From the NCBI GenBank assembly GCA_030833445.1, contig JAURHD010000005.1, positions 1 to 64,000 of the forward strand: a stretch of 64,000 bases of DNA, given 5' to 3'. Shown here in pieces: positions 8,795 to 18,222 of the stretch. The position numbers and the translations under genes were made by a program. Source of the stretch: Cephaloticoccus sp. Lineage in GTDB: Bacteria > Verrucomicrobiota > Verrucomicrobiia > Opitutales > Opitutaceae. The notes below the pieces were generated by a model. The model searched no databases. It was not told the origin of the DNA and was given only the letters and a program-made list of their open reading frames with translations. Position 1 is the first letter of the stretch; each line of letters opens with the position of its first letter.

Positions 8795-10471
8795 TGGCTA
8801 TCCCCTGATCTTTCCTTCACCCATCCACCGTTGCTGACGGTTTGCATTGGATTTGGCATATGTTTGCTGCTTGTCCTCCTATCTGCGGCCACCAGACAAA
8901 AATTGAGCCGGCAATATGTGCTTGGAGGCTGCCTGTTCGGCGTTGCCTTGTTCTGTGTCCTCTTTCCGGGCAGGCCTTACTTGCACTATGTGCAGTTACT
9001 TTTAGTGCCAGCCGTGATTTGGAGTGGCGCTGCCCTCGGAGAATGCCTCTTGGCCAAGGATAAAACTTTTATCAGTTACATCGCAAAAACTGTGGTTCTG
9101 TTCGGCGTGACTGGCATTCTCATCACCCGGCTGCTTTCTCCGATGCCCTCAGTGCTTGAGCAACTACTCACCCAACGGACCAATTCACTGACGGAAGTAG
9201 ATAGTGTCATCAGACTTCTCACCAAACCCGGAGAGCGACTGGCCATCTGGGGCTGGGATGCGCAGTCTTATGTCACATGTAATCTGATTCAGGGGACCAG
9301 GGAGGCCTACAGCTACAATTGCATCGTGCCCTCCCCCTTGCAGGGGTATTATCGTCAAAATTTCTTGGCGGATTTTCGCCAGAACCGACCTGAGGTGTTT
9401 CTCGATTCTGTCGGTCCCAACGCCATATTTTATCAGGATCGGCCCAGTGCCGCCCACGAAATATTCCCGGAGTTGGCTGCCTTGGTCGCTCGCGATTATA
9501 CCTTGGTAATCGATCTGGATTATGCCCGGGTTTACGCGCGACGTGATGTGCTGATCAGCCTAGAAGTATCCTCTGGGCAGATGCAAAAGGTCCTGGCTGA
9601 GAGTCGTCTACCCAATTGGATCGACCAACATCTACCCACGGAAAACTTGCGGGAGCAGTCCGGCCAGTTCGACCAAATCGGCGCACGTGACGTCCTGATG
9701 ATGCGTCCTCCGGGACTGGCGGAATGGATCCTGCAAGGTAATGAACGCGAACTTTTGATGGAAACCGGTTACGCCCCGCGGGCGATCAATCAATCAGAGG
9801 GTGACGGCACGGGGTTTGCCGTGGAACTCACCGCCCCAGATGGCACCCGGCGGATTATCCATTCATTCCTGATCAATCCCCGCGATGTTGCGGCTGATCG
9901 AAGCCCCCAAATCAGGCGAATCCCTCTTCCTCCCTACCCATCTGGCATTAAACTGACTGTCACAACTAACCCTGGACCAGGTCAGAACAATGCCTGGGAT
10001 TGGGCTTACATCACCAATATCAGGTTTCTAAGAAGCCCACATTATACCTGGCGGCAATTCCCTGGTTTCAACCGTCCTCCTGATACTGTCTCGAGTCCTC
10101 TTTCCACCTTCATTGAGGATTCAAAACTTAGCACATTAATGCTGCACGCACCATCCAGTATAAGTTACCGGCTGGCAGGCTGCGAAAAGCATTTGAAATT
10201 CTCGTATGGCATCATGGCAGGAGCGTATCAAGGGGAACAACACACCAACGGGGCAACTTTCAGGGCCGAAATACAACACAGTGACGGCACCAAATCCATT
10301 TTGGCCGACCAGCGCTTGCAACCTCTCACCGTGGCGACGGACCAAGGTCGCCATACCCTAAACATTGAGCTTCCAGCTTTAAAGGCCGACGAGTTGCTAA
10401 CGATCGAGATAGATCCCGATGGCAGCAATGCCTTCGATTGGACCTATCTCACAGATTTCAGCCTCGATTGA
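8795..10471 (+). CDS. GT-C type membrane glycosyltransferase, C-terminal part, with duplicated beta domain
   Basis: This is the continuation of the gene beginning at 7898, in the same frame after the TAG. On its own it could start only at weak codons such as the TTG at 8831. It begins with about four more membrane helices (for example LLTVCIGFGICLLLVLL), then a soluble, presumably periplasmic region of about 400 residues. That region holds two related beta-sandwich units. The first ends in NAWDWAYITNIRF and the second in NAFDWTYLTDFSL; each is preceded by DGT and an LTV or LTI strand. The pattern recalls NPCBM-like carbohydrate-binding domains, which also end in a conserved D-W element. The fold assignment is inferred from pattern only. 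Confidence 0.7.
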   Translation, partial: WLSPDLSFTHPPLLTVCIGFGICLLLVLLSAATRQKLSRQYVLGGCLFGVALFCVLFPGRPYLHYVQLLLVPAVIWSGAALGECLLAKDKTFISYIAKTVVLFGVTGILITRLLSPMPSVLEQLLTQRTNSLTEVDSVIRLLTKPGERLAIWGWDAQSYVTCNLIQGTREAYSYNCIVPSPLQGYYRQNFLADFRQNRPEVFLDSVGPNAIFYQDRPSAAHEIFPELAALVARDYTLVIDLDYARVYARRDVLISLEVSSGQMQKVLAESRLPNWIDQHLPTENLREQSGQFDQIGARDVLMMRPPGLAEWILQGNERELLMETGYAPRAINQSEGDGTGFAVELTAPDGTRRIIHSFLINPRDVAADRSPQIRRIPLPPYPSGIKLTVTTNPGPGQNNAWDWAYITNIRFLRSPHYTWRQFPGFNRPPDTVSSPLSTFIEDSKLSTLMLHAPSSISYRLAGCEKHLKFSYGIMAGAYQGEQHTNGATFRAEIQHSDGTKSILADQRLQPLTVATDQGRHTLNIELPALKADELLTIEIDPDGSNAFDWTYLTDFSLD

Positions 10472-10491
10472 GATCACTCGGCCAAAACAGC

Positions 10492-10512
10492 GCGGTAAGC
10501 AAGGCTTGCCGC
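10492..10512 (+). other. Stem-loop between GT-C gene and GT2 gene
   Basis: GCGGTAAGC (10492-10500) pairs with GCTTGCCGC (10504-10512) over nine positions including one U-G pair, with a 3-base loop. A flanking CTCGG/CCGAG can add a lower stem. No T-tract follows, so it is not a classical terminator. It may attenuate or protect the mRNA. Confidence 0.4.
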
Positions 10513-10540
10513 CGAGGGAGGATTTGCCCTGATTGACGCG

Positions 10541-11299
10541 ATGCACGAGGCTAATTCCGCCCCGCTTAATCTCTATTCCGTAGTCATCCCCGCCCACAAC
10601 GAAGAGGAATCGCTACCACCTACTTTGTTGGCGATCTACGAGACTTTCGCTCGAGAAAATATTCCACACGAAATTGTCGTGGTGGATGATGGCAGCAAGG
10701 ACCGGACTTGGGCCGTGCTCCAAGAGCTGAAAGAATCAATCCCCACCTTGGTTCCGGTGCAAAATACGGGGCCAAACGGATTTGGCCGGGCGGTAATCTT
10801 TGGTCTTAATCACTTTCGGGGTGACGCCTGTGTCATCATGATGGCAGATGCTTCCGACGATCCCAGCGATGCCGTCGCTTATTGGCACCTTCTTAATCAG
10901 GGCCACGAATGCGCCTTTGGCAGTCGATTCGTCAAAGGAGGAAAAGTAGTCGATTACCCCCGGATAAAGCTACTGGTCAATCGCTTAGCAAATTTACTTG
11001 TGCGGGTAGGCTTCAATATACCGCTCAATGACACGACCAACGCTTTCAAAGCCTATCGGCGCAACGTGATCGACGGCTGTCGTCCTTTCATGGCGCCGCA
11101 TTTCAATCTGACCGTCGAAATCCCACTCAAGGCAATTGTGCGTGGCTATAGTTGGACGGTAATGCCGATTTCCTGGCACAATCGCAAATTCGGCGAGGCC
11201 AAGCTCAAGATCAAGGAAATGGGCAGTCGTTATTTTTTCATCTGCGCCTATATCTGGTTGGAAAAATATTTCAGTCGTGGCGATTACCGCCGCAACTAG
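10541..11299 (+). CDS. GT2 glycosyltransferase, dolichyl-phosphate mannose synthase-like
   Basis: This is a cytoplasmic, membrane-associated GT-A enzyme of 252 aa. It opens with YSVVIPAHNEEESLPPTL, has VVDDGSKDRTW (48-57) for nucleotide binding and an acidic motif MMADASDDPSD (100-110) in the DxD position. The region KVVDYPRIKLLVNRLANLL and the later FGEAKLKIKEMGSRY match the DPM1-type lipid-linked sugar synthases. No C-terminal membrane pair is present. It probably loads a sugar onto polyprenyl phosphate for the neighbouring GT-C proteins, in particular the interrupted one just upstream. The sugar is unknown. The ATG at 10541 has no close Shine-Dalgarno sequence; GGGAGG lies about 20 bases upstream. 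Confidence 0.85.
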   Translation: MHEANSAPLNLYSVVIPAHNEEESLPPTLLAIYETFARENIPHEIVVVDDGSKDRTWAVLQELKESIPTLVPVQNTGPNGFGRAVIFGLNHFRGDACVIMMADASDDPSDAVAYWHLLNQGHECAFGSRFVKGGKVVDYPRIKLLVNRLANLLVRVGFNIPLNDTTNAFKAYRRNVIDGCRPFMAPHFNLTVEIPLKAIVRGYSWTVMPISWHNRKFGEAKLKIKEMGSRYFFICAYIWLEKYFSRGDYRRN

Positions 11300-11362
11300 T
11301 CGATTAACCTTCACAAAGCTCATGTTGACCGCCGAACAACCATTCATCCTAGTTAACTATTC

Positions 11363-12238
11363 ATGATTTATTTGCTCGGAGGCTCAGGATATGTGGGAGC
11401 GGCCTATCAGGCACTTCTACAGCGCAAAAGTATCCCGTTTCGTAATCTGCGACGGGCGGAATTCGACTATACCAATACGGATGCCCTTGCCGATTTATTG
11501 CGGACTGAAAAGCCTGATTTTCTGATCAATGCTGCCGGTTACACGGGCAAACCCAATGTCGATGCGTGTGAATTGCATAAGTCAGAATGTCTTTTTGGTA
11601 ATGCGGTGCTCCCAGGCCGTGTGGCGGAAGCCTGCACTGCCGCGGGTGTGCCATGGGGACATGTTTCTTCCGGTTGCATCTACACCGGCGCACGCCCGGA
11701 CGGCTCTGGATTTACGGAAACCGATTCGCCCAACTTCAGTTTCCGCACCAATAATTGCTCGTTTTACAGTGGCACCAAGGCATTGGGTGAGGAAATCCTC
11801 GCCAACCGAAACGACGTCTTTATCTGGCGTCTGCGCATCCCATTCGACCACCATGAAGGCCCGCGCAACTATCTCACCAAGATGATGCGTTATGAGCGTC
11901 TGCTGGAGGCCGCCAATTCCATTTCCCAGCTGCACGAGTTTGTCGCCGCCACCTTTGCATGCTGGGAAAAACGTGTGCCCTTTGGCACTTATAATGTAAC
12001 CAATCCGGGACAGGTCACCACCCATGAAATCGTCGATTTGATCCTGGCCAGTGGGGTCTGCTCCAAGGACTACTCTTTCTTCACCGACGAAGCCGAGTTT
12101 ATGCGCACCGCGGCTAAAACCCCTCGATCCAATTGCGTAATGGACTCCTCCAAGCTTCAGGCCACCGGAATAAAAATGACCGAGGTCCACGAAGCAGTCG
12201 CCCGCGATCTCAGCAATTGGGTCAAAGTAAATTCCTGA
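11363..12238 (+). CDS. NRS/ER-like dTDP-4-keto-6-deoxyglucose 3,5-epimerase/4-reductase
   Basis: This SDR of 291 aa is the likely last enzyme of dTDP-L-rhamnose synthesis. The NADPH-binding motif GGSGYVG is at 6-12 and the catalytic Y135-S-G-T-K139 is intact. Unlike RmlD, it carries GYTGKPNVDACELHK (59-73), SSGCIYTG (102-109), PRNYLTKMMRYERL (167-180) and TPRSN near the C-terminus. I recall the same blocks from plant NRS/ER (UER1) and the C-terminal half of RHM, which do both 3,5-epimerisation and 4-reduction. Cys105 and Lys173 fall where a Cys and a Lys were proposed as the epimerase acid/base pair in the plant enzyme. The gene is followed 6 bases later by rmlB and then rmlA, with no rmlC or rmlD, which supports the bifunctional assignment. 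Activity is inferred. Confidence 0.75.
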   Translation: MIYLLGGSGYVGAAYQALLQRKSIPFRNLRRAEFDYTNTDALADLLRTEKPDFLINAAGYTGKPNVDACELHKSECLFGNAVLPGRVAEACTAAGVPWGHVSSGCIYTGARPDGSGFTETDSPNFSFRTNNCSFYSGTKALGEEILANRNDVFIWRLRIPFDHHEGPRNYLTKMMRYERLLEAANSISQLHEFVAATFACWEKRVPFGTYNVTNPGQVTTHEIVDLILASGVCSKDYSFFTDEAEFMRTAAKTPRSNCVMDSSKLQATGIKMTEVHEAVARDLSNWVKVNS

Positions 12239-13240
<1,002 letters not shown>

Positions 13241-13251
13241 TCATTCAACTC

Positions 13252-14163
13252 ATGCCTGTCCCCACAAATTCCTCCGCTCGCAAAGGTATCATACTCGCCG
13301 GTGGCTCCGGCACCCGGCTCTATCCCCTGACTATCGCGGTCTCCAAGCAACTCATGCCGGTCTATGACAAGCCGATGATCTATTATCCGATCTCAGTGCT
13401 CATGTTCGCCGGTATTCGAGAAATCCTGATTATTTCCACCCCCACCGACCTGCCTAATTTTCGTAAACTATTGGGTGACGGATCTAATCTCGGCCTAAAC
13501 TACACCTACGCCGAACAACCCAGCCCAGACGGCCTTGCCCAAGCTTTTACCATTGCGGCCGACGTAGGCTTCCTCACCGGAAAGGAGCCCTCGGCCCTGA
13601 TCCTTGGAGATAACCTGTTTTACGGTCACGATTTCGCCGACTCGCTGGCCGAAGCTGACACCCGCACGAAAGGTGCCACGATTTTCGGCTATCATGTCGC
13701 GAATCCAACCGCCTATGGGGTGGCCGAATTCGATTCAGCTGGCAAGGTAGTCTCGCTCGAAGAAAAGCCCGCCAAGCCGAAATCCAATTACGCAGTTCCC
13801 GGGCTTTATTTTTACGATCAGGACGTGGTGGCATTAGCCCGGGCACTGAAACCATCCGCCCGCGGTGAATTGGAAATCACCGACCTAAACCGCCTCTACC
13901 TTGAGCGCGGCGACTTGCACGTTGAACTACTGGGAAGGGGAACCGCCTGGCTCGATACTGGCACCCATGACTCCCTGATGCAGGCAGCCCAATTTGTGGA
14001 AGTGCTGGAAAACCGCACCGGTCTCAAAATCGCTTGTCTGGAAGAAATCGCCTACCAGAAGGGGTGGATCGATGCCGAGGGGATGCTCGCCAATATCAGC
14101 AAACTCGGCAAATCCTCCTACGGCTCATATCTGAAGCAAGTGCTCGAAAACGTCCGTCGCTGA
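13252..14163 (+). CDS. rmlA: Glucose-1-phosphate thymidylyltransferase
   Basis: This enzyme makes dTDP-glucose from dTTP and glucose-1-phosphate, the first step of the dTDP-rhamnose route. From the ATG at 13252, 11 bases after rmlB, it has 303 aa; the open frame extends further upstream but would overlap rmlB. Diagnostic blocks are KGIILAGGSGTRLYPLT, SKQLMPVYDKPMIYYP, AEQPSPDGLAQAF, LILGDNLFYGHDF, EEKPAKPKSNYAVPGLYFYD, GELEITDLN and TAWLDTGTHDSLMQA. All expected catalytic and binding motifs are intact. Together with rmlB and the NRS/ER-like gene it would give a complete dTDP-L-rhamnose supply in three genes. Confidence 0.97.
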   Translation: MPVPTNSSARKGIILAGGSGTRLYPLTIAVSKQLMPVYDKPMIYYPISVLMFAGIREILIISTPTDLPNFRKLLGDGSNLGLNYTYAEQPSPDGLAQAFTIAADVGFLTGKEPSALILGDNLFYGHDFADSLAEADTRTKGATIFGYHVANPTAYGVAEFDSAGKVVSLEEKPAKPKSNYAVPGLYFYDQDVVALARALKPSARGELEITDLNRLYLERGDLHVELLGRGTAWLDTGTHDSLMQAAQFVEVLENRTGLKIACLEEIAYQKGWIDAEGMLANISKLGKSSYGSYLKQVLENVRR

Positions 14164-14214
14164 GTTTTCTCCGTGCGCTAATCATCCCGGTTGGTCTACA
14201 CCTAAGCATACCGG

Positions 14215-15153
14215 ATGCAGGTCTCCTTCATCATACCACTATTCAACTGTCTGGATTTGACCCAGGCCATGATTGCCAGCCTGCAGGAAACTCTGCCGCG
14301 CAAACTTTCCCATGAAATCATTTTGGTGGATGACGGCAGCACCGACGGCACCCGTGAGTGGCTGGCCACCCTGAATGAACCTTTCCGGGTTATTTATAAT
14401 GACCGCAATCTCGGATATGCCGCGTCAAATAATCGGGGCGCTGGCCTTGCCCAAGGTGAAGCGCTCGTCCTGCTGAACAATGATCTGCTCCTAAGCCCCG
14501 GTTGGTTTGAACCCATCATGCGCGCACGTCGCCGGTTCAAGCAACGCCCCGCCATCATAGGCAATATCCAGCGCAATTTCCAAAACGGGGCGATTGATCA
14601 CACGGGGATTTTCATAAATTTAAAGGGCAAACCCGAACACGACCGCTCCGGTCACAACCTATTTCTGGGCATTCTGTTTCCGCATCGTGAAGTTGCGGCA
14701 GTCACCGGTGCCTGCCTGTTGATTGATCGTGCACTCTGGCTGCAGCTTGGCGGTTTTGATGAGCAATTTTCCAATGGAGGTGAAGATGTGGATCTCTGCT
14801 TTCGGGCGCGAATTTCAGGTCACAAAACAATTGTGAGTCTGAGGAGTATCATTCGTCACCATATCAGCTCGTCGCCCGGCAGAAAATTGCACGACGAAAC
14901 AAACACCCTCAGGCTTACTCAAAAATGGCGGAATGAAATAGTTTTACTGGGGGCGCGGCGCTGGTGCTGGGATTATTTGCATCGTGCATGGACGGCACCG
15001 CATTCCGCCCGTGATCATGTTGATGCGCGGCAGGCTTTGTTTTATGCGTTGCACTTGAGAGCCACCCCACCAGCGGTGGCGTTGACGGGTATGCACCAGG
15101 CAATTGATTTGGAATTCAATCGCTGGAAGCAATTGCTGGGACCCGCGGCCTAA
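14215..15153 (+). CDS. GT2 glycosyltransferase (rhamnosyltransferase-like)
   Basis: This is a GT-A fold transferase of 312 aa. It starts VSFIIPLFNCLDLT, has LVDDGSTDGTREW (38-50) and the metal-binding LLNNDLLLSPGW (86-97), then TGACLLIDRALWLQLGGFDE and GGEDVDLCFRARISG. This layout is typical of GT2 enzymes that elongate O-antigens, many of them rhamnosyltransferases. Its position right after the rhamnose cassette supports transfer of rhamnose, but this is inference. The C-terminal third is Arg/Trp-rich and lacks membrane helices. Its stop codon overlaps the stop of the convergent gene by four bases (15150-15153). Confidence 0.85.
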   Translation: MQVSFIIPLFNCLDLTQAMIASLQETLPRKLSHEIILVDDGSTDGTREWLATLNEPFRVIYNDRNLGYAASNNRGAGLAQGEALVLLNNDLLLSPGWFEPIMRARRRFKQRPAIIGNIQRNFQNGAIDHTGIFINLKGKPEHDRSGHNLFLGILFPHREVAAVTGACLLIDRALWLQLGGFDEQFSNGGEDVDLCFRARISGHKTIVSLRSIIRHHISSSPGRKLHDETNTLRLTQKWRNEIVLLGARRWCWDYLHRAWTAPHSARDHVDARQALFYALHLRATPPAVALTGMHQAIDLEFNRWKQLLGPAA

Positions 15154-16088
15154 TCAACCGCACTGCGAAACACCTCTCGCACCACTGATTGGGGGCGATG
15201 GTTTATCGTGATGAACATCCGTCCGATGTATTCCCCTATTACGCCCAAAATCAACAACTGCGTGCCTGAAAACACCAGCAAAGCACCCATAAGTGAACCC
15301 CAGCCAAAGGCCGGTCCCTGATGGGTAAATCGCAGCCATGCCACGGCGCCCAGCCCGATCAGACCAACCAAGGCAAGAATCAGGCCCAATACGGTGGCCA
15401 GGCGTAGTGGCAGCACCGAGAAATTAATCCACGCACTCATCCATAGCTTGATCAGTCGCCGCAGAGTATAGCCGCTTTCACCTGTAACACGGGGCGCATG
15501 CTCGACCGCGAGTGAACCGATGCGCTGGGTAACCTGCAGCAGCAAGCCATCGATATAAGGAAACGGCCCGGCGTGCGCCGCCACCTTTTTTGCGGCAAAT
15601 CCACTCACACATCGAAAACTGGACAAATAAAAACCCGCTGGTTTATCCAGGGCCATATCCGTCATGCGATTGGTAAACCAACTGCCCAAATTTCGCCATG
15701 CCGTGTGTTGTTTGGTGCGGTAGTGCCCAAAGACCACATCGAGCCTTTGCTCCAGCGCATGCCGCCACAAACGGACCGCTTCGGCCGGTGGATTTTGTCC
15801 ATCATCATCAAGATTAACCACGTATAGTCCGCTGGCATGTCGCCAGCCGGTTAGCACGGCGTTGTGCTCTCCGAAATTCCTGGAGTGATTCACCAGTGTG
15901 ATCGGCACTCGCGCCGACCGAACAAGGTCTTGGCCGACCGCAGCCGTGCCGTCACGACTGCCGTCATTCACCAGGATGATCTCATGTCCGCCTTCGATCT
16001 TTAAGTTTTCAATTTCTTGCACCAACGGGGCGATACTCGCCTCGCTGTTGTAGAGAGGAATGACAAAACTCAAGGCGACACGCTTCAT
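15150..16088 (-). CDS. GT2 polyprenyl-phosphate glycosyltransferase with two membrane helices (ArnC/GtrB-like)
   Basis: The enzyme attaches a sugar from a nucleotide donor to undecaprenyl phosphate at the inner face of the membrane. The start taken is the ATG at 16088, which overlaps the stop of the aminotransferase gene as ATGA; an ATG four codons earlier is also possible. The GT-A part has [24 protein letters not shown] and the metal site [10 protein letters not shown]. The protein ends with two membrane helices ([20 protein letters not shown] and [20 protein letters not shown]), then the conserved EYIGRMF found in GtrB/ArnC proteins. Gene order with the upstream aminotransferase suggests it loads an amino sugar, as ArnC does, but this is inference. 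Confidence 0.88.
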   Translation of the reverse strand: MKRVALSFVIPLYNSEASIAPLVQEIENLKIEGGHEIILVNDGSRDGTAAVGQDLVRSARVPITLVNHSRNFGEHNAVLTGWRHASGLYVVNLDDDGQNPPAEAVRLWRHALEQRLDVVFGHYRTKQHTAWRNLGSWFTNRMTDMALDKPAGFYLSSFRCVSGFAAKKVAAHAGPFPYIDGLLLQVTQRIGSLAVEHAPRVTGESGYTLRRLIKLWMSAWINFSVLPLRLATVLGLILALVGLIGLGAVAWLRFTHQGPAFGWGSLMGALLVFSGTQLLILGVIGEYIGRMFITINHRPQSVVREVFRSAVD

Positions 16089-17200
16089 GGGGATGACCAA
16101 CGAAGGATTTCCGCCGACACTCTGTCAATGTCCTCAGCCGACAAACCGGGATGCACCGGCAAAGAAAGCACTTCTGCACAAGCCCGCTCGCTCAAGGGCA
16201 ATTGAACTTTGGCCGCATAGGCTGGTTGGTGATGCAGGGGGACTGGATACAACACGCCGCAATGTATTCCCTGCTCCACCAGTTTTGCCTGCAGGTCAGA
16301 CCGGTGTGGCGTGCGCACTGTAAATTGATGCCAGGCCGAAATTACCTCAGCGTCATCCGCCAAGGGCAGAGATAATGGACTTGCCTGCAATAGCTCAAGG
16401 TAACGCCGGGCATACCGGGCACGGCGGGCATTTTCCGCATCCAGATAGTTCAATTTCACCCGCAGAATCGCCGCCTGCATTTCATCCAGCCGACTGTTAC
16501 GACCGGGTTCAGCACTCACATACCGTTGACGCCATCCGTATTGCCGCAGGGCCCCAATCCGTTGCGCCATACTGTGATCTCTCGTAAAGACGGCTCCCCC
16601 ATCACCCAAGGCACCAAGATTCTTGGTCGGATAAAAGCTAAATGCCGCCGCGTCTCCCCACGTCCCGGCCTTGCGCCCCGCACAAACTGCTCCGTGGGCT
16701 TGCGCGCAATCTTCCAAAACTTTGATCCCGTGTTTTTGCGCCAATTCAACAATTTCCGGCATGGCGGCGGTGCGACCATAAAGATGCACCGGCACGATGG
16801 CTTTCAGGGCAATACCCTCGCGCATAATCACCTCAGCCAAAGCTGCCGGGGAGAGTGTCATGGAATCGGCCTCGATTTCGACAAACACGGGCTGCGCCCC
16901 AATTTGTTGAATGGCCGCCGCCGTGGCAGATACCGTGTTTGCCACCGTGGCCACTTTGTCGCCCGGACCCACACCCAGTGCGCCCAACGCCAGTTCCAAT
17001 GCCTCGGTGCCGTTGGCCACGCCAATGGAGTAACCTCCACCCTGATAGGCGGACCATTCGTTTTCAAAGGCCGTGACTTCCGGGCCTAGCACATAATGAC
17101 CACTGACAAGCACCCGATCCAACGCCGCCCGGATTTCACCTTCATGCGCGGAAAAACTCGCATGAGGATCGGCTGACAAAATTTTCTTCGGCTCAGACAT
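16085..17200 (-). CDS. DegT/DnrJ/EryC1/StrS family sugar aminotransferase
   Basis: This is a PLP-dependent aminotransferase that puts an amino group on a keto sugar nucleotide, using glutamate as is usual for the family. It has 371 aa. Visible are [12 protein letters not shown] (61-72) for cofactor phosphate binding, [10 protein letters not shown] (161-170) with the Asp that holds the PLP ring, and [15 protein letters not shown] (188-202) with the Schiff-base Lys193. [15 protein letters not shown] and the C-terminal HQPAY and [10 protein letters not shown] blocks match the family. It is followed with an ATGA overlap by an ArnC-like transferase and preceded by an SDR, forming a short pathway: keto sugar formation, amination, then transfer to polyprenyl phosphate. 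The exact sugar is unknown. Confidence 0.92.
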   Translation of the reverse strand: MSEPKKILSADPHASFSAHEGEIRAALDRVLVSGHYVLGPEVTAFENEWSAYQGGGYSIGVANGTEALELALGALGVGPGDKVATVANTVSATAAAIQQIGAQPVFVEIEADSMTLSPAALAEVIMREGIALKAIVPVHLYGRTAAMPEIVELAQKHGIKVLEDCAQAHGAVCAGRKAGTWGDAAAFSFYPTKNLGALGDGGAVFTRDHSMAQRIGALRQYGWRQRYVSAEPGRNSRLDEMQAAILRVKLNYLDAENARRARYARRYLELLQASPLSLPLADDAEVISAWHQFTVRTPHRSDLQAKLVEQGIHCGVLYPVPLHHQPAYAAKVQLPLSERACAEVLSLPVHPGLSAEDIDRVSAEILRWSSP

Positions 17201-18212
17201 AGTGCGGCAATTCCTTGCGATAGTAAGCCAGCGTGTTCTCCAGAGCCTGGCTTAAGGTGAATTGTGGCCGCCAACCCAGTCGATTTTGAATGAGTCCGTA
17301 ATCGGCATAGTAATCCCCAATATCGATCTTCTTACGCTCAGCTGGAAATTTCATCAGCTCGTAGCTTCCCCCGGGTTGCAGGGCCACGAGTTCATCGGCC
17401 AGTTCCCGCAGGGTGACCGGAGGCGGTCCACCGAGGTTGAATACCTCGCCGATGGCCCCGTCATTGGCTGCCGCAAGGAGGAACGCGGAAACGGCATCAT
17501 CGACGTAGGTAAAATCCCGCAATTGTCCGCCTTCCCACACTTCAAAAGGCCGGCCCTCCACCAACGCACGAATCCAGACCCCGACAAAAGTTTGGCGCGC
17601 GTCTTTGACCCTCATCCTCGGCCCGATTGTGTTCGTCAACCGCAACACGGTGCTGCGAATTCCGTGCACTTTGGCGTAAAGCAGATGAAATGATTCACCC
17701 GCCTGTTTGTTGATCCCATTGACATCAACCGGACGTAACGGGTGTGCCTCTGTAACGGGCAGACTCTCCGGCCGACCATAAAGCTGACGCGTGCTGGCAA
17801 ACACGATCCGGATGTCAGGATTGTGCAAACGGCACGCTTCCAAAATTGCCAGCTGAGCCCGGCAGTTTATTTCCAAATCGGTTTCCGGATCAGTCATCGA
17901 ATCAACATGACTGGTCTGACCGGCCAGATTGAAAAGATAGTCCTGCCCCGCAACCAAACCCGGCAATGCCTCATGATCGCGCACATCCGTCAGACTGACC
18001 CGAAGTTTTTCCTCCAATCCGGCTATATTGCGGCGATTTCCCCCATACTCAGGTATGAGGCTGTCCACTAGGGTCACCTTGGCATCCCATTGAACCAGTT
18101 GTCGCGCCAGATTTGAACCTATAAAACCAAGGCCGCCGGTAATGAGCACATGCTTGTCCGCATAACTTTCTCTCGAATTGAATGGGGGGTGCGTCACGGA
18201 TGAAAACGACAC
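17193..18212 (-). CDS. Extended SDR with Asn in place of catalytic Tyr
   Basis: This is a NAD-dependent nucleotide-sugar epimerase or dehydratase. The start is uncertain: the first codon that clears the upstream gene is the GTG at 18212 (339 aa), with another GTG at 18197; longer frames would overlap that gene. The Rossmann motif [16 protein letters not shown] is near residue 25. [10 protein letters not shown] carries the catalytic Ser. The YxxxK site reads N165-G-I-N-K169 within [11 protein letters not shown], so the Tyr is Asn. I believe this variant recurs in a group of nucleotide-sugar SDRs, so it is probably not decay. [16 protein letters not shown] and [11 protein letters not shown] are other conserved blocks. 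It overlaps the start of the aminotransferase gene by 8 bases and probably supplies its keto substrate. Confidence 0.8.
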   Translation of the reverse strand: MSFSSVTHPPFNSRESYADKHVLITGGLGFIGSNLARQLVQWDAKVTLVDSLIPEYGGNRRNIAGLEEKLRVSLTDVRDHEALPGLVAGQDYLFNLAGQTSHVDSMTDPETDLEINCRAQLAILEACRLHNPDIRIVFASTRQLYGRPESLPVTEAHPLRPVDVNGINKQAGESFHLLYAKVHGIRSTVLRLTNTIGPRMRVKDARQTFVGVWIRALVEGRPFEVWEGGQLRDFTYVDDAVSAFLLAAANDGAIGEVFNLGGPPPVTLRELADELVALQPGGSYELMKFPAERKKIDIGDYYADYGLIQNRLGWRPQFTLSQALENTLAYYRKELPHYV

Positions 18213-18222
18213 TACAATATGG

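Noticed and set aside
16526-17089. A 187-codon plus-strand frame
   Set aside because: It is antisense to the DegT aminotransferase, whose motifs are intact; the translation shows no family features.
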